A stretch of DNA of 64,000 bases. Origin: Chryseobacterium sp. 3008163. GTDB taxonomy: Bacteria > Bacteroidota > Bacteroidia > Flavobacteriales > Weeksellaceae. The stretch is taken from positions 2,728,001-2,792,000 of the forward strand of contig NZ_CP033070.1 in assembly GCF_003669035.1 (NCBI RefSeq), in the 5' to 3' direction. Shown piece after piece: positions 37,948-47,371 of this stretch; position 1 is the first letter of the stretch, and each line of letters begins with the position of its first letter. Made by a program: the position numbers and the translations under genes. A model generated the notes under the pieces. It worked only from the letters and a program-made list of their open reading frames with translations. It was not told the origin of the DNA and did no database searches.

Positions 37948-38787
37948 TTATTTTAATGAATCAAATTCTATATAATCAAACTCTGGAGATGAGGTAAATA
38001 GCTGTCTTAAAACTGAAGCGTGACCATTTCCTGCAACCACCAATATTCTGTCTTCTGAAGTATGTGGAATATTCTGAATATTTCGGAACATTCTCAGGTT
38101 TCTGTCGTACCAATATAAAGCTAACATATCTGCACCATCATGTTCTCTTAGTTTAAAATCTCCACTTAGATAAGCACCGTATTCATACTGATGATATTCT
38201 TTGCTGTTCATGAATTTGAAAAGATCTAGAATTGATTGGAAGTTTTTTCGTTCCGTATTTTTAAAAAAATTGTTATACTGTTTTGAAATAATATCATCGC
38301 TTAAAAAATCATAATCCGCACCTAAATTTTTAAAATATAGAGAGTCTTTCTTTCCAAATTTTTCTCCAAGATCATCTAAAACAGAATTGGCATCAATGCT
38401 ATATAATTCATTCAAATTAAGCTCTTTTGCAATTCGCATTGCAATTTGAAAACGTTCATCTCTTTGATTCGTGTGTTTGCCTTCTTTGTATTCTTTTAAT
38501 TTTTGATTGGCATTCCAGTTTGGCCATGCTTCGATCGCGATTTTTGTAGGTTTAAATTTTTTAATATAATTAATAAGTTCAGTGACTTCTTTTGCTGTTT
38601 TTGGCGATAAAACATCTACCTGATCGCTTTTTTCGGTTTTATGAGCATCAAGATTAGGATAATCAAAATGGAATGAACCAACAACCAAAACTTTAGTTTT
38701 TTGATTTGTAAAATATTCCGAAGGTTTTTTCTGTGCAGAAATGACTGTTGACAAACAAAGTAAAAAAGTATACAATAATGTTTTCAT
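37948..38787 (-). CDS. Exported DUF5694-family protein
   Basis: A 279-residue protein with a signal peptide (MKTLLYTFLLCLSTVISAQ). The conserved start of the mature region, KVLVVGSFHFDYPNLDAHKT, and KPTKIAIEAWP match my memory of DUF5694, which resembles the TraB/GumN fold through its GxxH and E residues. RILVVAGNGHASVLRQLF near the end holds another conserved GxGH. A hydrolase is possible but untested. It is probably periplasmic. The upstream gap to the divergent histidine kinase gene holds only that gene's promoter-like box. Confidence 0.75.
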   Translation of the reverse strand: MKTLLYTFLLCLSTVISAQKKPSEYFTNQKTKVLVVGSFHFDYPNLDAHKTEKSDQVDVLSPKTAKEVTELINYIKKFKPTKIAIEAWPNWNANQKLKEYKEGKHTNQRDERFQIAMRIAKELNLNELYSIDANSVLDDLGEKFGKKDSLYFKNLGADYDFLSDDIISKQYNNFFKNTERKNFQSILDLFKFMNSKEYHQYEYGAYLSGDFKLREHDGADMLALYWYDRNLRMFRNIQNIPHTSEDRILVVAGNGHASVLRQLFTSSPEFDYIEFDSLK

Positions 38788-38934
38788 AAGGCTATTTTTT
38801 TGACAAAATTACTGTCTAATGTAATTTGAAGTAATAGCGTTTCGACGAACCGAAAATAGAATGGTATGAAATATTTTTCATCGGGAAAAATGAATTGTTT
38901 ATCGAAAAATGGATAAGAAATTTCAGAGAAAATC

Positions 38935-38942
38935 TATTTTTG
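38935..38942 (+). promoter_or_regulatory. -7 promoter box (TATTTTTG) of the LytS-like kinase gene
   Basis: Fits TAnnTTTG only four bases before the ATG at 38947. The -33 element is not evident. The mRNA would be leaderless or nearly so. Confidence 0.45.
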
Positions 38943-38946
38943 TTCT

Positions 38947-39963
38947 ATGAAAATCAATAAACTTCTTTATCTGCATATTTTCTTTTGGACGATTTATATC
39001 ATCGGCTCAGTTCTTATTCCTTATTTTGTTTTTGATTCCAGGGCTACTGTCTTTAATATTACTTTCTTTATCACAAGCATCATTTGTTTCTATGTAAATT
39101 ATTTTGTGGTCGTTCCTAAGTTTTTTGACGGAAATAAAATTTATAAATCGGTGATTGTGTTTTTCCTAAGTGCAAGTTGTTTTGTCGGTGTCCGATATTT
39201 TATGGAAGAATGGCTTTTACCAACCTTTTTCGGGGTTAGAAATTACGCAGAAGAAACACAGTTTATTTATTATTATTTTGATAATATTTTTTACAGCAGC
39301 ACAACAATTTTTATAAGTACTACGTTTTGGTTTTTCAGATATTTTATAAAAACAGAAGTAGAAAAAACGGAATTGGTGAAGGCTAAGAAAAATGCTGAAT
39401 TGCAGGCTTTGAAAACTCAAATCAATCCGCATTTTATCTTTAATACTTTAAATAATATTTATTCTCTAGTTTACCAGAATTCAGATAAAGCGTTGCCTGC
39501 AATTGAAGAATTAGGGCAATTATTAAGATACAGCACAAAAGATCTTGAGAAAGATTTTATTACTTTAGATAAAGAAATCGGCTATCTCGACAGTTTAATA
39601 GCTTTAGAAAAACTAAGAATCAAAAATCCTGAATTATTGAATGTTGAAAAAAAACTAAATCATCCAATGCTGAATATTTCGCCTATGATTTTAATTCCGT
39701 TTGTTGAAAATGCTTTTAAGCATGGTGATTTTAGAAATAAAGGTTTTGAAATGAAAATTTCCGATGAGAATAAAATTCTGCATTTTTATCTTTTAAATTT
39801 TAAAAAAGAGAAAATGAAAGACATAGTTTCCGGAATCGGAATTCAGAATGTCAAAAAAAGACTTGAAATTTTGTATCCTAAAAAATATGAACTGAAAATT
39901 ACAGAAACAGAAACAGATTTTACAGTAGATTTAAAGATTGATTTGAAGAATGAAGAAAATTAA
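38947..39963 (+). CDS. LytS-type sensor histidine kinase
   Basis: A 338-residue inner-membrane kinase. Four helices lie in residues 1-145. A coiled segment then leads to the His_kinase domain, ALKTQINPHFIFNTLNNIYSL, where the first His of NPHF is the phosphorylated residue. A HATPase region follows with LIPFVENAFKHGD (N box) and VSGIGIQNVKKRLEILYP (G box). No separate sensor domain is present, so the signal is sensed in or near the membrane. It overlaps the response regulator gene by 14 bases, making a two-component pair. Confidence 0.92.
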   Translation: MKINKLLYLHIFFWTIYIIGSVLIPYFVFDSRATVFNITFFITSIICFYVNYFVVVPKFFDGNKIYKSVIVFFLSASCFVGVRYFMEEWLLPTFFGVRNYAEETQFIYYYFDNIFYSSTTIFISTTFWFFRYFIKTEVEKTELVKAKKNAELQALKTQINPHFIFNTLNNIYSLVYQNSDKALPAIEELGQLLRYSTKDLEKDFITLDKEIGYLDSLIALEKLRIKNPELLNVEKKLNHPMLNISPMILIPFVENAFKHGDFRNKGFEMKISDENKILHFYLLNFKKEKMKDIVSGIGIQNVKKRLEILYPKKYELKITETETDFTVDLKIDLKNEEN

Positions 39964-40633
39964 ATGCATTATTGTAGACGACGAGCCGCTTGCTGTTTCC
40001 CTTCTCGGAAATTATGTAGAGAAAATTCCATTTCTTGAACTTGTTTTCTCTTCAGAAAATCCTATTGAAGCTTTAGAATTTATTCAGAAAAATGAAGCTG
40101 ATCTTGTGTTTTTAGATATTCAGATGCCGGAGCTGACGGGAATTAATTTCATGAAAATTGTAGGCGATAAAATGAAATACATTCTCACAACTGCGTATTC
40201 AGAATATGCTTTGGAAGGCTATGAGCACAATGTGGTTGATTATCTTTTAAAACCGATTTCTTTCGACCGATTCAATAAAAGTGTCCTGAAAGCTCAGGAA
40301 CGTTTTCCTTTAGAAGAAACAAAAGAAGTGAATCATTTTTTCGTAAAATCTTCAGGTCAACAGCATCGTATTAATTTTAATGAAATTCTATATGTAGAAA
40401 GTATCAAAGATTATGTCAACATCAAAACCGAAGCTCAGGAATACATTGTTTTAGAAACTTTAAAATCTCTAGAAAATCAGCTTCCTGAAAATTTTATAAG
40501 AGTGCACAAATCTTTTATTTTAAATTTAAATGAAATAAAAAGTTTAGGTTCAAAAAAGATCATTCTCAATTCAGGGCACGAAGTTCCAATCGGAGATATG
40601 TACAAATCAAATCTTTTGGAAAAACTGAAATAA
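39950..40633 (+). CDS. LytTR-family response regulator
   Basis: A 227-residue regulator: an N-terminal receiver domain (KCIIVDDEPLAVSLL with acidic pocket, phospho-acceptor Asp in LVFLDIQMPELTG near residue 56, Thr in LTTAYSEYA, Lys in YLLKPIS) and a C-terminal LytTR DNA-binding domain (FVKSSGQQHRINFNEILYVE, NFIRVHKSFILNLNEIK). It pairs with the kinase upstream. Such pairs in Bacteroidota control envelope and polysaccharide genes; its targets here are unknown. A hairpin terminator follows the stop. Confidence 0.93.
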   Translation: MKKIKCIIVDDEPLAVSLLGNYVEKIPFLELVFSSENPIEALEFIQKNEADLVFLDIQMPELTGINFMKIVGDKMKYILTTAYSEYALEGYEHNVVDYLLKPISFDRFNKSVLKAQERFPLEETKEVNHFFVKSSGQQHRINFNEILYVESIKDYVNIKTEAQEYIVLETLKSLENQLPENFIRVHKSFILNLNEIKSLGSKKIILNSGHEVPIGDMYKSNLLEKLK

Positions 40634-40635
40634 AA

Positions 40636-40663
40636 AAGCAACTCCAAATTTGAAGTTGCTTTC
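40636..40663. terminator. Bidirectional terminator between response regulator and acnA
   Basis: A near-perfect palindrome, AAAGCAACT...AGTTGCTTT, with one mismatch near the centre and A and T runs outside. It lies between two convergent stop codons. Confidence 0.8.
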
Positions 40664-40682
40664 ATTATATGTAACAGAAATT

Positions 40683-42950
40683 TTAGTTTTCCTGTTGTTT
40701 GATTAAGTTCAAAGCAGAACCTGCCTTAAACCAATCAATCTGTTGATCATTATACGTATGATTTGCCAAAATAATATCTTTCGTCGAATCTGTATGAATG
40801 AATTCTAAAGTCAATTGTTTTCCCGGAGCAAACTGATCTAAATCTAAGAAATTAACCACGTCATCTTCCTGAATTTTATCATAATCTGCTTCATCAGCAA
40901 ACGTTAATCCCAACATTCCTTGTTTTTTAAGGTTCGTTTCGTGGATTCTTGCAAATGATTTTACCAAAACAGCTTTTACACCAAGATGTCTCGGCTCCAT
41001 AGCAGCGTGCTCTCTTGAAGAACCTTCACCGTAGTTCTGATCTCCCACAACAATTGAAGGAATTCCCGCAGCTTTGTAAGCTCTTTGTACGGCAGGAACT
41101 TCACCATAAGCACCATCTAACTGGTTTTTTACTTTGTTGGTTTCCATGTTATACGCATTTACAGCACCAATCAACATGTTGTTTGAGATATTATCTAAAT
41201 GTCCTCTGTATTTCAACCATGGTCCTGCCATAGAAATATGATCCGTAGTACATTTTCCAAAAGCTTTAATTAAAACTCTCGCTCCTGTAATGTTTTTACC
41301 ATCCCAAGCCGGGAATTCTTCCAATAACTGAAGTCTGTCAGAAGTAGGACTTACCTTTACTTCTACGCTAGAACCATCTGCCGAAGGTGCTTGATAACCA
41401 TTGTCATCAACAGCAAATCCTTTTTCAGGTAATTCAAAACCTTGAGGCTCGTTTAATTTGATCTGTTCTCCGTTTTCAGCGGTTAATGTATCTGTAATTG
41501 GGTTAAAATCTAATCTTCCTGAAATTGCAATTGCTGCTACCATTTCTGGTGAAGCTACGAAAGCATGAGTGTTCGGGTTTCCGTCTGCTCTTTTTGCGAA
41601 GTTTCTGTTGAAAGAGTGAATGATCGAGTTTTTCTCGCCTTTATCAGCACCTTCTCTGTCCCATTGTCCGATACAAGGTCCGCAAGCATTGGTAAAGATT
41701 CTTGCGTTTTCAAATTTTCTGAAAGAATCTAAAAATCCGTCTCTTTCTGCAGTAAATTTCACCTGCTCAGAACCTGGATTAATTCCTAAAATCGCTTTAG
41801 GTTTAACACCTTTTGCTACGGCATCTTCAACAATGGAAGCGGCTCTCGATAAATCTTCATAAGAAGAATTGGTACAAGATCCGATCAATGCCCATTCAAC
41901 TTCAATTGGCCATCCGTTTGCTTCAGCTTTCGCTTTAAATTCAGAAACGGGAGTTGCCAAATCTGGAGTAAATGGTCCGTTCAAGTGAGGAGCTAATTCT
42001 GAAAGATTAATTTCAATGACCTGATCGAAATATTGTTCCGGGTTTGCATACACTTCTGCATCACCTGTTAAGTGTTCAGCTACTTTATCGGCAGCGTCTA
42101 CAACATCCTGTCTTCCGGTAGAAGCCAAATATCTTCTCATAGAATCGTCGTATCCGAAAGTAGAAGTGGTCGCACCAATTTCGGCTCCCATGTTACAGAT
42201 AGTTCCTTTTCCTGTTGCGGATAAAGAAATAGCACCGTCCCCGAAGTATTCTACGATGCATCCGGTTCCACCTTTTACGGTAAGAATTCCGGCAACTTTT
42301 AGGATAACGTCTTTTGCTGAAGTCCAGCCAGACATTTTACCGGTTAATTTTACACCGATTAATTTTGGCATTTTAAGCTCCCAAGCCATTCCTGCCATTA
42401 CGTCTACAGCATCTGCACCACCAACTCCGATGGCAACCATTCCTAAACCTCCTGCGTTAACCGTATGAGAGTCAGTTCCGATCATCATTCCTCCGGGAAA
42501 TGCGTAATTTTCTAAAACAACTTGATGGATAATTCCGGCTCCCGGTTTCCAGAAACCGATTCCGTATTTATCACAAACAGAACCCAAGAAGTTGAAAACC
42601 TCAGAGTTCTTATTGATTCCTTCCTGTAAATCTGATTCTGCACCTACTCTTGCCTGAATCAGGTGATCGGCGTGAGCAGTTGAAGGAACGGCCACTTTAG
42701 GTTTTCCTGCCTGCATAAATTGTAAAAGAGCCATCTGAGCTGTTGCATCCTGCATGGCAACTCTGTCTGGAGCGAAATCTACGTAAGAATTTCCTCTTTC
42801 ATGTTCTTTTGTTGCGTTTCCTTCCCACAAGTGTGTGTAAAGAATTTTTTCTGAAAGTGTTAATGGTTTTCCTGTAATCTGTCTTGCTGCTGCAATACGT
42901 TCAGGATAACGTTCGTACACTTTTTTGATCATGTCAATGTCGAAAGTCAT
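40683..42950 (-). CDS. acnA: Aconitate hydratase (mitochondrial/AcnA-type)
   Basis: Interconverts citrate and isocitrate in the TCA cycle through a 4Fe-4S cluster. The 755-residue length matches the mitochondrial-type branch, shorter than the 890-residue AcnA of E. coli. Landmarks are [23 protein letters not shown], cluster cysteines in [17 protein letters not shown] and [14 protein letters not shown], and the swivel-domain loop [15 protein letters not shown] near residue 655. Because this enzyme is not AcnB-like, it gives the cell a second, independent aconitase. It has its own start region after a 311-base gap from acnB, which ends with a terminator, so the two are likely separate transcripts. 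Confidence 0.95.
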   Translation of the reverse strand: MTFDIDMIKKVYERYPERIAAARQITGKPLTLSEKILYTHLWEGNATKEHERGNSYVDFAPDRVAMQDATAQMALLQFMQAGKPKVAVPSTAHADHLIQARVGAESDLQEGINKNSEVFNFLGSVCDKYGIGFWKPGAGIIHQVVLENYAFPGGMMIGTDSHTVNAGGLGMVAIGVGGADAVDVMAGMAWELKMPKLIGVKLTGKMSGWTSAKDVILKVAGILTVKGGTGCIVEYFGDGAISLSATGKGTICNMGAEIGATTSTFGYDDSMRRYLASTGRQDVVDAADKVAEHLTGDAEVYANPEQYFDQVIEINLSELAPHLNGPFTPDLATPVSEFKAKAEANGWPIEVEWALIGSCTNSSYEDLSRAASIVEDAVAKGVKPKAILGINPGSEQVKFTAERDGFLDSFRKFENARIFTNACGPCIGQWDREGADKGEKNSIIHSFNRNFAKRADGNPNTHAFVASPEMVAAIAISGRLDFNPITDTLTAENGEQIKLNEPQGFELPEKGFAVDDNGYQAPSADGSSVEVKVSPTSDRLQLLEEFPAWDGKNITGARVLIKAFGKCTTDHISMAGPWLKYRGHLDNISNNMLIGAVNAYNMETNKVKNQLDGAYGEVPAVQRAYKAAGIPSIVVGDQNYGEGSSREHAAMEPRHLGVKAVLVKSFARIHETNLKKQGMLGLTFADEADYDKIQEDDVVNFLDLDQFAPGKQLTLEFIHTDSTKDIILANHTYNDQQIDWFKAGSALNLIKQQEN

Positions 42951-43261
42951 ATCTTAATTTAATTTTTCTGTTTTCAATAAATCTTCTGTTCTTTAAATAA
43001 AATATAAAGCAGAAAATTATAATCGTGTATTATTCATCAAATACTGTTCCTCCAATCTAGAAAAGGGATAAATGTGATGAATGACTGAGATTATTTCTAA
43101 CTATCAAGTTAAGGAAAAATAAAATTTCGGTTATTGATTTAAGATAAAATAAATAAGATGAGGCTTAAATGGAAACGTTCTAAACAAAAAAATGGAAGAC
43201 TTCAAAAAGAAATCTTCCATTTTATATTTAAAAAAGTCTTTCGACTAAAACTTAAAATCTA
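42951..43261. other. 311-base intergenic region between acnB and acnA
   Basis: AT-rich, no reading frame of note. It holds a terminator hairpin at 43189-43223. The remainder must contain the acnA promoter on the minus strand, but no convincing TAnnTTTG with a spaced TTG was found. Confidence 0.5.
43189..43223 (-). terminator. Terminator after acnB
   Basis: AAAATGGAAGA and its exact 11-base complement, with seven A residues on the plus strand giving a T tract for minus-strand transcripts. It begins 39 bases after the acnB stop. Confidence 0.8.
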
Positions 43262-46042
43262 TTAGTGACCAACGGTAACCAATTCCTTGATAGATGGTAC
43301 AAAAGTAGTCAAGTCAATACCTTCAACTGCTGCTTTGTATTCTTTAATGCTTGGAATTCTTCCCATAATGGCAGAAAGTACGACAACTGGTGTTGAAGCC
43401 AATAAAGATTCTCCTTTTTTACGTTCAGAATCTTCAACCACTCTTCCTTGGAAAAGTCTCGTAGAAGTTGCTAAAACAGTATCTCCTTTTTCAGCTTTTT
43501 CTTGGTTACCCATACAAAGGTTACAACCTGGACGCTCAAGATACATCATGTTTTTGTACTCAACACGTGCAGCGCCTTTTGGAGCATTATCGTCAAATTC
43601 AAAACCTGAATATTTCTCCAATAATTCCCAATCACCTTCAGCTTTTAATTCATCGATGATGTTATAAGTCGGGGCTGCAACAACAAGTGGTGCAAGGAAC
43701 TCAACTTTACCGTCTCTTTTTTCGATATTTCTTAGCATTTGAGAAACGATTTTCAAATCGCCTTTGTGAACCATACAAGATCCTACAAAACCAAGGTCTA
43801 CTTTTTTGTCACCTCCATAATAAGTCAAATCTCTGATGGTGTCGTGAGTATATCTTTTAGAAACATCTTCGTTGTTTACATCTGGGTCAGCAATCATTGG
43901 CTCAACAATAATGTCAAGATCAACAACTACTTCTGCATAATAACTAGCATTTGAATCCGGAGTTAACGCTGGTTTTTCACCAGATTTAATTTCTGTGATT
44001 CTCTTGTTTGCTTTGTTGATTAATCCCTGAAGAACCTGATTGTGGTTATCCATTCCTTTATCGATCATGATCTGGATTCTGCTTTTTGCAATTTCCAATG
44101 ATTCAATCAAAGTATCGTCTTCAGAAATACAGATCGAAGCTTTTGCTTTCATTTCTGCAGTCCAGTCAGTAAATGTAAATGCCTGATCAGCAGGAAGTGT
44201 TCCGATGTGAACTTCAATGATTCTACCCTGGAAAACATTCTCTCCTCCAAACTGCTGCAACATTTGCAATTGAGTTGCATGAACCACATCACGGAAATCC
44301 ATATGATGTTTCATATCACCTTTGAAAGTTACTTTAACAGATTCCGGAATCGGCATAGATGCTTCTCCAGTTGCCAAAGCTAAAGCTACAGTTCCAGAGT
44401 CGGCTCCAAAAGCAACACCTTTGGACATTCTTGTGTGAGAATCTCCACCAATGATGATTGCCCATTCGTCAATCGTAATATCATTAAGTACTTTATGAAT
44501 CACGTCTGTCATAGCGTGATATTCGCCTTTCGGGTCACGAGCAGTGATCAAACCGAAATCATTCATAAATTTCATCAATCTAGGAATGTTTGCCTGCGCT
44601 TTTTTGTCCCAAACCGAAGCAGTGTGACAACCTGATTGGTAAGCACCGTCAACGATTGGAGAAATAACTGTTGCAGCCATTGATTCCAATTCCTGTGCAG
44701 TCATCAAACCAGTTGTATCTTGTGAGCCAACGATATTAACTTCAACTCTTACGTCTGAACCAGCGTGCAATACTTTTCCTGGAGCTAAACCAACTGCGTT
44801 TTTGTTAAATATTTTTTCAACAGCAGAAAGGCCTACACCTTCTTTAGTGATTTCTTTAGATGGTGCATAAACGGTAGGGATTTCAATTCCTAAAATTCCT
44901 GAAGCCCAAGTTTGTAATTTTTTACCAAAGACAATTGCGTAAGATCCGCCAGCTTTGATGAATTCCATCTTTTGCGGCGTGAATGACTTAGAAATATCTT
45001 TCAATTCCTGATCGCCGTTGTATAATTTTTTAGTCTTTGTGTTAATGGTAAGAACAGTTCCTGTAGCTACAGAATAAACTTCTTCAAGAATGGGTTCATT
45101 GTTCTCATTACGGATAACATTACCTTCTGCATCCAGTTTTTTCACCCAGTTTTGAAGGTCGATACCGATTCCACCAGTTACGTCAACAGTCGTTAAGAAA
45201 ATCGGAGAAATCCCGTTTGTTCCACCAACAATTGGTGCGAAATTCACAAATGGAATATAAGGACTCGCTTGTTTACCTGTCCAAAGTGCCACGTTGTTTA
45301 CACCAGACATTCTTGATGAGCCAACTCCCATCGTTCCTTTTTCAGCGATCAACATCACGCTTTTGTCAGGATGTTGTGCCTGCAAAGCTTTAATTTCCTC
45401 TTGAGCTTCCGGAGTCATCATGCACTTTCCGTGAAGTTCACGGTCTGATCTTGAGTGCGCCTGATTTCCAGGAGATAATAAATCTGTCGAGATATCACCT
45501 TCACCAGCAATATAGGTAACTACTTTGATTTCTTCAGGAGCTTCAGGAAGTTTTGTGAAGAATTCAGCCTGTGCATAACTTTCAATAAGTTCTTTTGCAA
45601 TTTCGTTACCGTTGTGGAATGCTTCTTTTAAACGATCCGTGTCAGCTTCGTAAAGGAAAACCTGAGTTTTTAGAACGTTTGCAGCTTCTTTAGCAATATT
45701 AGCATCGTTACCTAAAGCTAAATCCAACAATACTTTGATTGAAGGACCTCCTTTCATGTGAGATAATAACTCGAATGCAAAAGCAGGAGTTATTTCTTCT
45801 AATACGGATTCACCTAAAATGATTTCTTTTAAAAACTGAGCTTTCACAACTGCAGCAGGTGTTGTACCCGGTAAACTGTTGTAGATAAAGAATTTCAGAG
45901 AATCTGCTCTGTATTCGTTATTAGTATCTTTAATTTGTGCAATGATTGCGCTTAAAAGTTCTGCACCATCAATTGGTTTTGGGTGAAGACCCTGAATTTT
46001 TCTTTCTTCAATCTCTTGGATGTAATCCTGATAAATATTCAT
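43262..46042 (-). CDS. acnB: Bifunctional aconitate hydratase B / 2-methylisocitrate dehydratase
   Basis: A 926-residue AcnB. The N-terminal 160 residues form the HEAT-like domain seen only in AcnB (YIQEIEERKIQGLHPKPIDG, LLSHMKGGPSIKVLLDLALG). The swivel domain (KGTMGVGSSRMSGVNN) then comes before the catalytic domains, the reverse of the AcnA order. Cluster cysteines are in YQSGCHTASVWDKK, LGFVGSCMVHKGDL and PGCNLCMGNQEKAEK near residue 845. It works in the TCA cycle and possibly the methylcitrate route. Having both AcnA and AcnB in tandem is notable; in E. coli AcnA is the stress-resistant form and AcnB the main one. Confidence 0.95.
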   Translation of the reverse strand: MNIYQDYIQEIEERKIQGLHPKPIDGAELLSAIIAQIKDTNNEYRADSLKFFIYNSLPGTTPAAVVKAQFLKEIILGESVLEEITPAFAFELLSHMKGGPSIKVLLDLALGNDANIAKEAANVLKTQVFLYEADTDRLKEAFHNGNEIAKELIESYAQAEFFTKLPEAPEEIKVVTYIAGEGDISTDLLSPGNQAHSRSDRELHGKCMMTPEAQEEIKALQAQHPDKSVMLIAEKGTMGVGSSRMSGVNNVALWTGKQASPYIPFVNFAPIVGGTNGISPIFLTTVDVTGGIGIDLQNWVKKLDAEGNVIRNENNEPILEEVYSVATGTVLTINTKTKKLYNGDQELKDISKSFTPQKMEFIKAGGSYAIVFGKKLQTWASGILGIEIPTVYAPSKEITKEGVGLSAVEKIFNKNAVGLAPGKVLHAGSDVRVEVNIVGSQDTTGLMTAQELESMAATVISPIVDGAYQSGCHTASVWDKKAQANIPRLMKFMNDFGLITARDPKGEYHAMTDVIHKVLNDITIDEWAIIIGGDSHTRMSKGVAFGADSGTVALALATGEASMPIPESVKVTFKGDMKHHMDFRDVVHATQLQMLQQFGGENVFQGRIIEVHIGTLPADQAFTFTDWTAEMKAKASICISEDDTLIESLEIAKSRIQIMIDKGMDNHNQVLQGLINKANKRITEIKSGEKPALTPDSNASYYAEVVVDLDIIVEPMIADPDVNNEDVSKRYTHDTIRDLTYYGGDKKVDLGFVGSCMVHKGDLKIVSQMLRNIEKRDGKVEFLAPLVVAAPTYNIIDELKAEGDWELLEKYSGFEFDDNAPKGAARVEYKNMMYLERPGCNLCMGNQEKAEKGDTVLATSTRLFQGRVVEDSERKKGESLLASTPVVVLSAIMGRIPSIKEYKAAVEGIDLTTFVPSIKELVTVGH

Positions 46043-46089
46043 AAATAGAAGTTCTTTTTAAAAAATTAAAGGTAGATATTGAATAGTTG

Positions 46090-46275
46090 TCATCTGAAAG
46101 TACAGAAGCAAGCTGTATGATCTACACCATTTCTAAAAATGTGAGATAATAATCTGTCCCGATGGATAAATAGTAAAAGGACTTCCTCTGAAAATGTAAG
46201 TGGTTTACCTGCAATCTGTCTCGCCGCAAAAACTCTTTTCGGATAAAACGTTTGGTGGCTTTTGATGTGTTGCAA
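46090..46275 (-). pseudogene. Decayed N-terminal fragment of an AcnA-type aconitase
   Basis: A 61-residue frame whose central part, FYPKRVFAARQIAGKPLTFS, aligns with [20 protein letters not shown] at the start of AcnA (40683-42950). The nucleotide sequences also match over about 70 bases. After that segment similarity ends and the frame is random. It sits 47 bases upstream of acnB on the same strand. The simplest reading is the residue of an aconitase gene that was duplicated or replaced here. It is unlikely to make a working product. Confidence 0.7.
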
Positions 46276-46404
46276 TCAAATGTTGTGGCTTAAAAACGTT
46301 TTAAAATTATCAAACATTTAAAAATGTTCCCAAAAATACGGAATTTTAATATTTTTTTGGTCTAAATTATTTAGATTCTGTATAAATATGTGTTTTATAT
46401 TTTC

Positions 46405-46412
46405 TATTTTTG
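46405..46412 (+). promoter_or_regulatory. -7 promoter box (TATTTTTG) of the WG-repeat gene
   Basis: Fits TAnnTTTG, 25 bases before the ATG at 46438. A -33 TTG at the expected distance is not seen. Confidence 0.5.
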
Positions 46413-46437
46413 GCAGATATTTTGAACACAAACAGTC

Positions 46438-47199
46438 ATGAAGAAAATTTTCAATGTTATTTTTATTCTTTTATCGATGAGTTTCGTTGCTCAGTCTAAG
46501 GTTTTGAAAAATAATAAGTTAGTTACTAAGAAGAATCCGGTAAAACAGATTGTTAAGAAAAAACCTGAGAGTAATTTGGTTGTTATTAATGAAAATGTTC
46601 CGTTGTTAATTCCGCAAAGATTAAATGGTAATTTTGGATATGTCAATCAAAAAGGGAAATTAGTTATCGCTCCTGAATACCACATCGCCATGTTTTTTGC
46701 TGAAGATTGCAATCTTTTAAATTCACCCAACCCCAAAGCCAAGAAATTTGGTACAGCTCATTTTGCCACAGTTGAAAAGAACGGTATTTCATACAGAATC
46801 AATCAGGCTGGAAAGAGATTATACCAATTTAAAAATGCAGATTTGGGAAAATGTCAGACTGAATTTAAAAAACAACTTTTCCATGCTTATATTTTAAATG
46901 GTTCTTATGGAATTATAGAAGATTCGAAGTTCAGTAACCCCTCTGACCGCTCACATTTTAAAATTTATCCCAAATATGAATATTTACATATTTTAGAAGG
47001 AGATGATTTGTCAAATCCTATGATTGTGGCTTCTCATAAGGACAAATTTGGCATCATCGATGTCAACAATAATATTATTATTCCATTTGAATATGCTGAT
47101 ATCAAACGAAACTACAGCTGGAAATTGGGGAAAATGTTTGAAGTAACCAAAGACGATAAAACCTATTATTATATTGATTCTAATAACAAAGCCTATTAA
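46438..47199 (+). CDS. Exported WG-repeat protein
   Basis: A 253-residue protein with a signal peptide (MKKIFNVIFILLSMSFVAQS), a basic linker rich in Lys and Asn, and WG-type repeats: NGNFGYVNQKGKLVIAPEYH, NGSYGIIEDS and DKFGIIDVNNNIIIPFEYAD. WG repeats are beta strands of 30-35 residues found in exported Bacteroidota proteins. Function is unknown. It ends one base before the promoter of the TPP-riboswitch transcript. Confidence 0.75.
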   Translation: MKKIFNVIFILLSMSFVAQSKVLKNNKLVTKKNPVKQIVKKKPESNLVVINENVPLLIPQRLNGNFGYVNQKGKLVIAPEYHIAMFFAEDCNLLNSPNPKAKKFGTAHFATVEKNGISYRINQAGKRLYQFKNADLGKCQTEFKKQLFHAYILNGSYGIIEDSKFSNPSDRSHFKIYPKYEYLHILEGDDLSNPMIVASHKDKFGIIDVNNNIIIPFEYADIKRNYSWKLGKMFEVTKDDKTYYYIDSNNKAY

Positions 47200-47200
47200 A

Positions 47201-47231
47201 TTTGCAACATCATCAAATTTTTGTAATTTTG
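47201..47231 (+). promoter_or_regulatory. Promoter of the TPP-riboswitch transcript
   Basis: TTTG at 47201-47204 and TAATTTTG at 47224-47231, 19 bases apart, are a textbook Bacteroidota pair. The predicted start lies just before the riboswitch aptamer. Confidence 0.75.
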
Positions 47232-47239
47232 CGCTGAAA

Positions 47240-47312
47240 TTAAAGGGGTGCTCCAATGGGGGCTGAGATTATACCCAATGAACCTGGAACGGGTAATGCT
47301 GTTTAGGGATGT
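47240..47312 (+). promoter_or_regulatory. TPP riboswitch (THI element)
   Basis: The leader shows the conserved aptamer blocks in order: AGGGGTGC (47244-47251), GGCTGAGATTATACCC (47261-47275), GAACCTGGAACGGGTAATGC (47280-47299) and TAGGGA (47304-47309). These are the P2/P3 and P4/P5 core residues that bind thiamine pyrophosphate. Downstream, CCCCTTT (47335-47341) is complementary to AAAGGGG (47242-47248) at the aptamer 5' edge and may form the switching helix. It controls the TonB receptor starting at 47372, so that gene should be repressed when thiamine is plentiful. Confidence 0.93.
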
Positions 47313-47371
47313 TGTATCATAATATCTTATCGATCCCCTTTTATTCCATTAAATTTTAAAAATTTATAAGA

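Noticed and set aside
42166..42468. 100-residue Pro/Ile-rich frame antisense to acnA
   Set aside because: Shadow of a conserved acnA segment with no promoter or domain.
43287..43667. 126-residue open frame antisense to acnB
   Set aside because: It mirrors a highly conserved acnB region and has no start context, domain or promoter.
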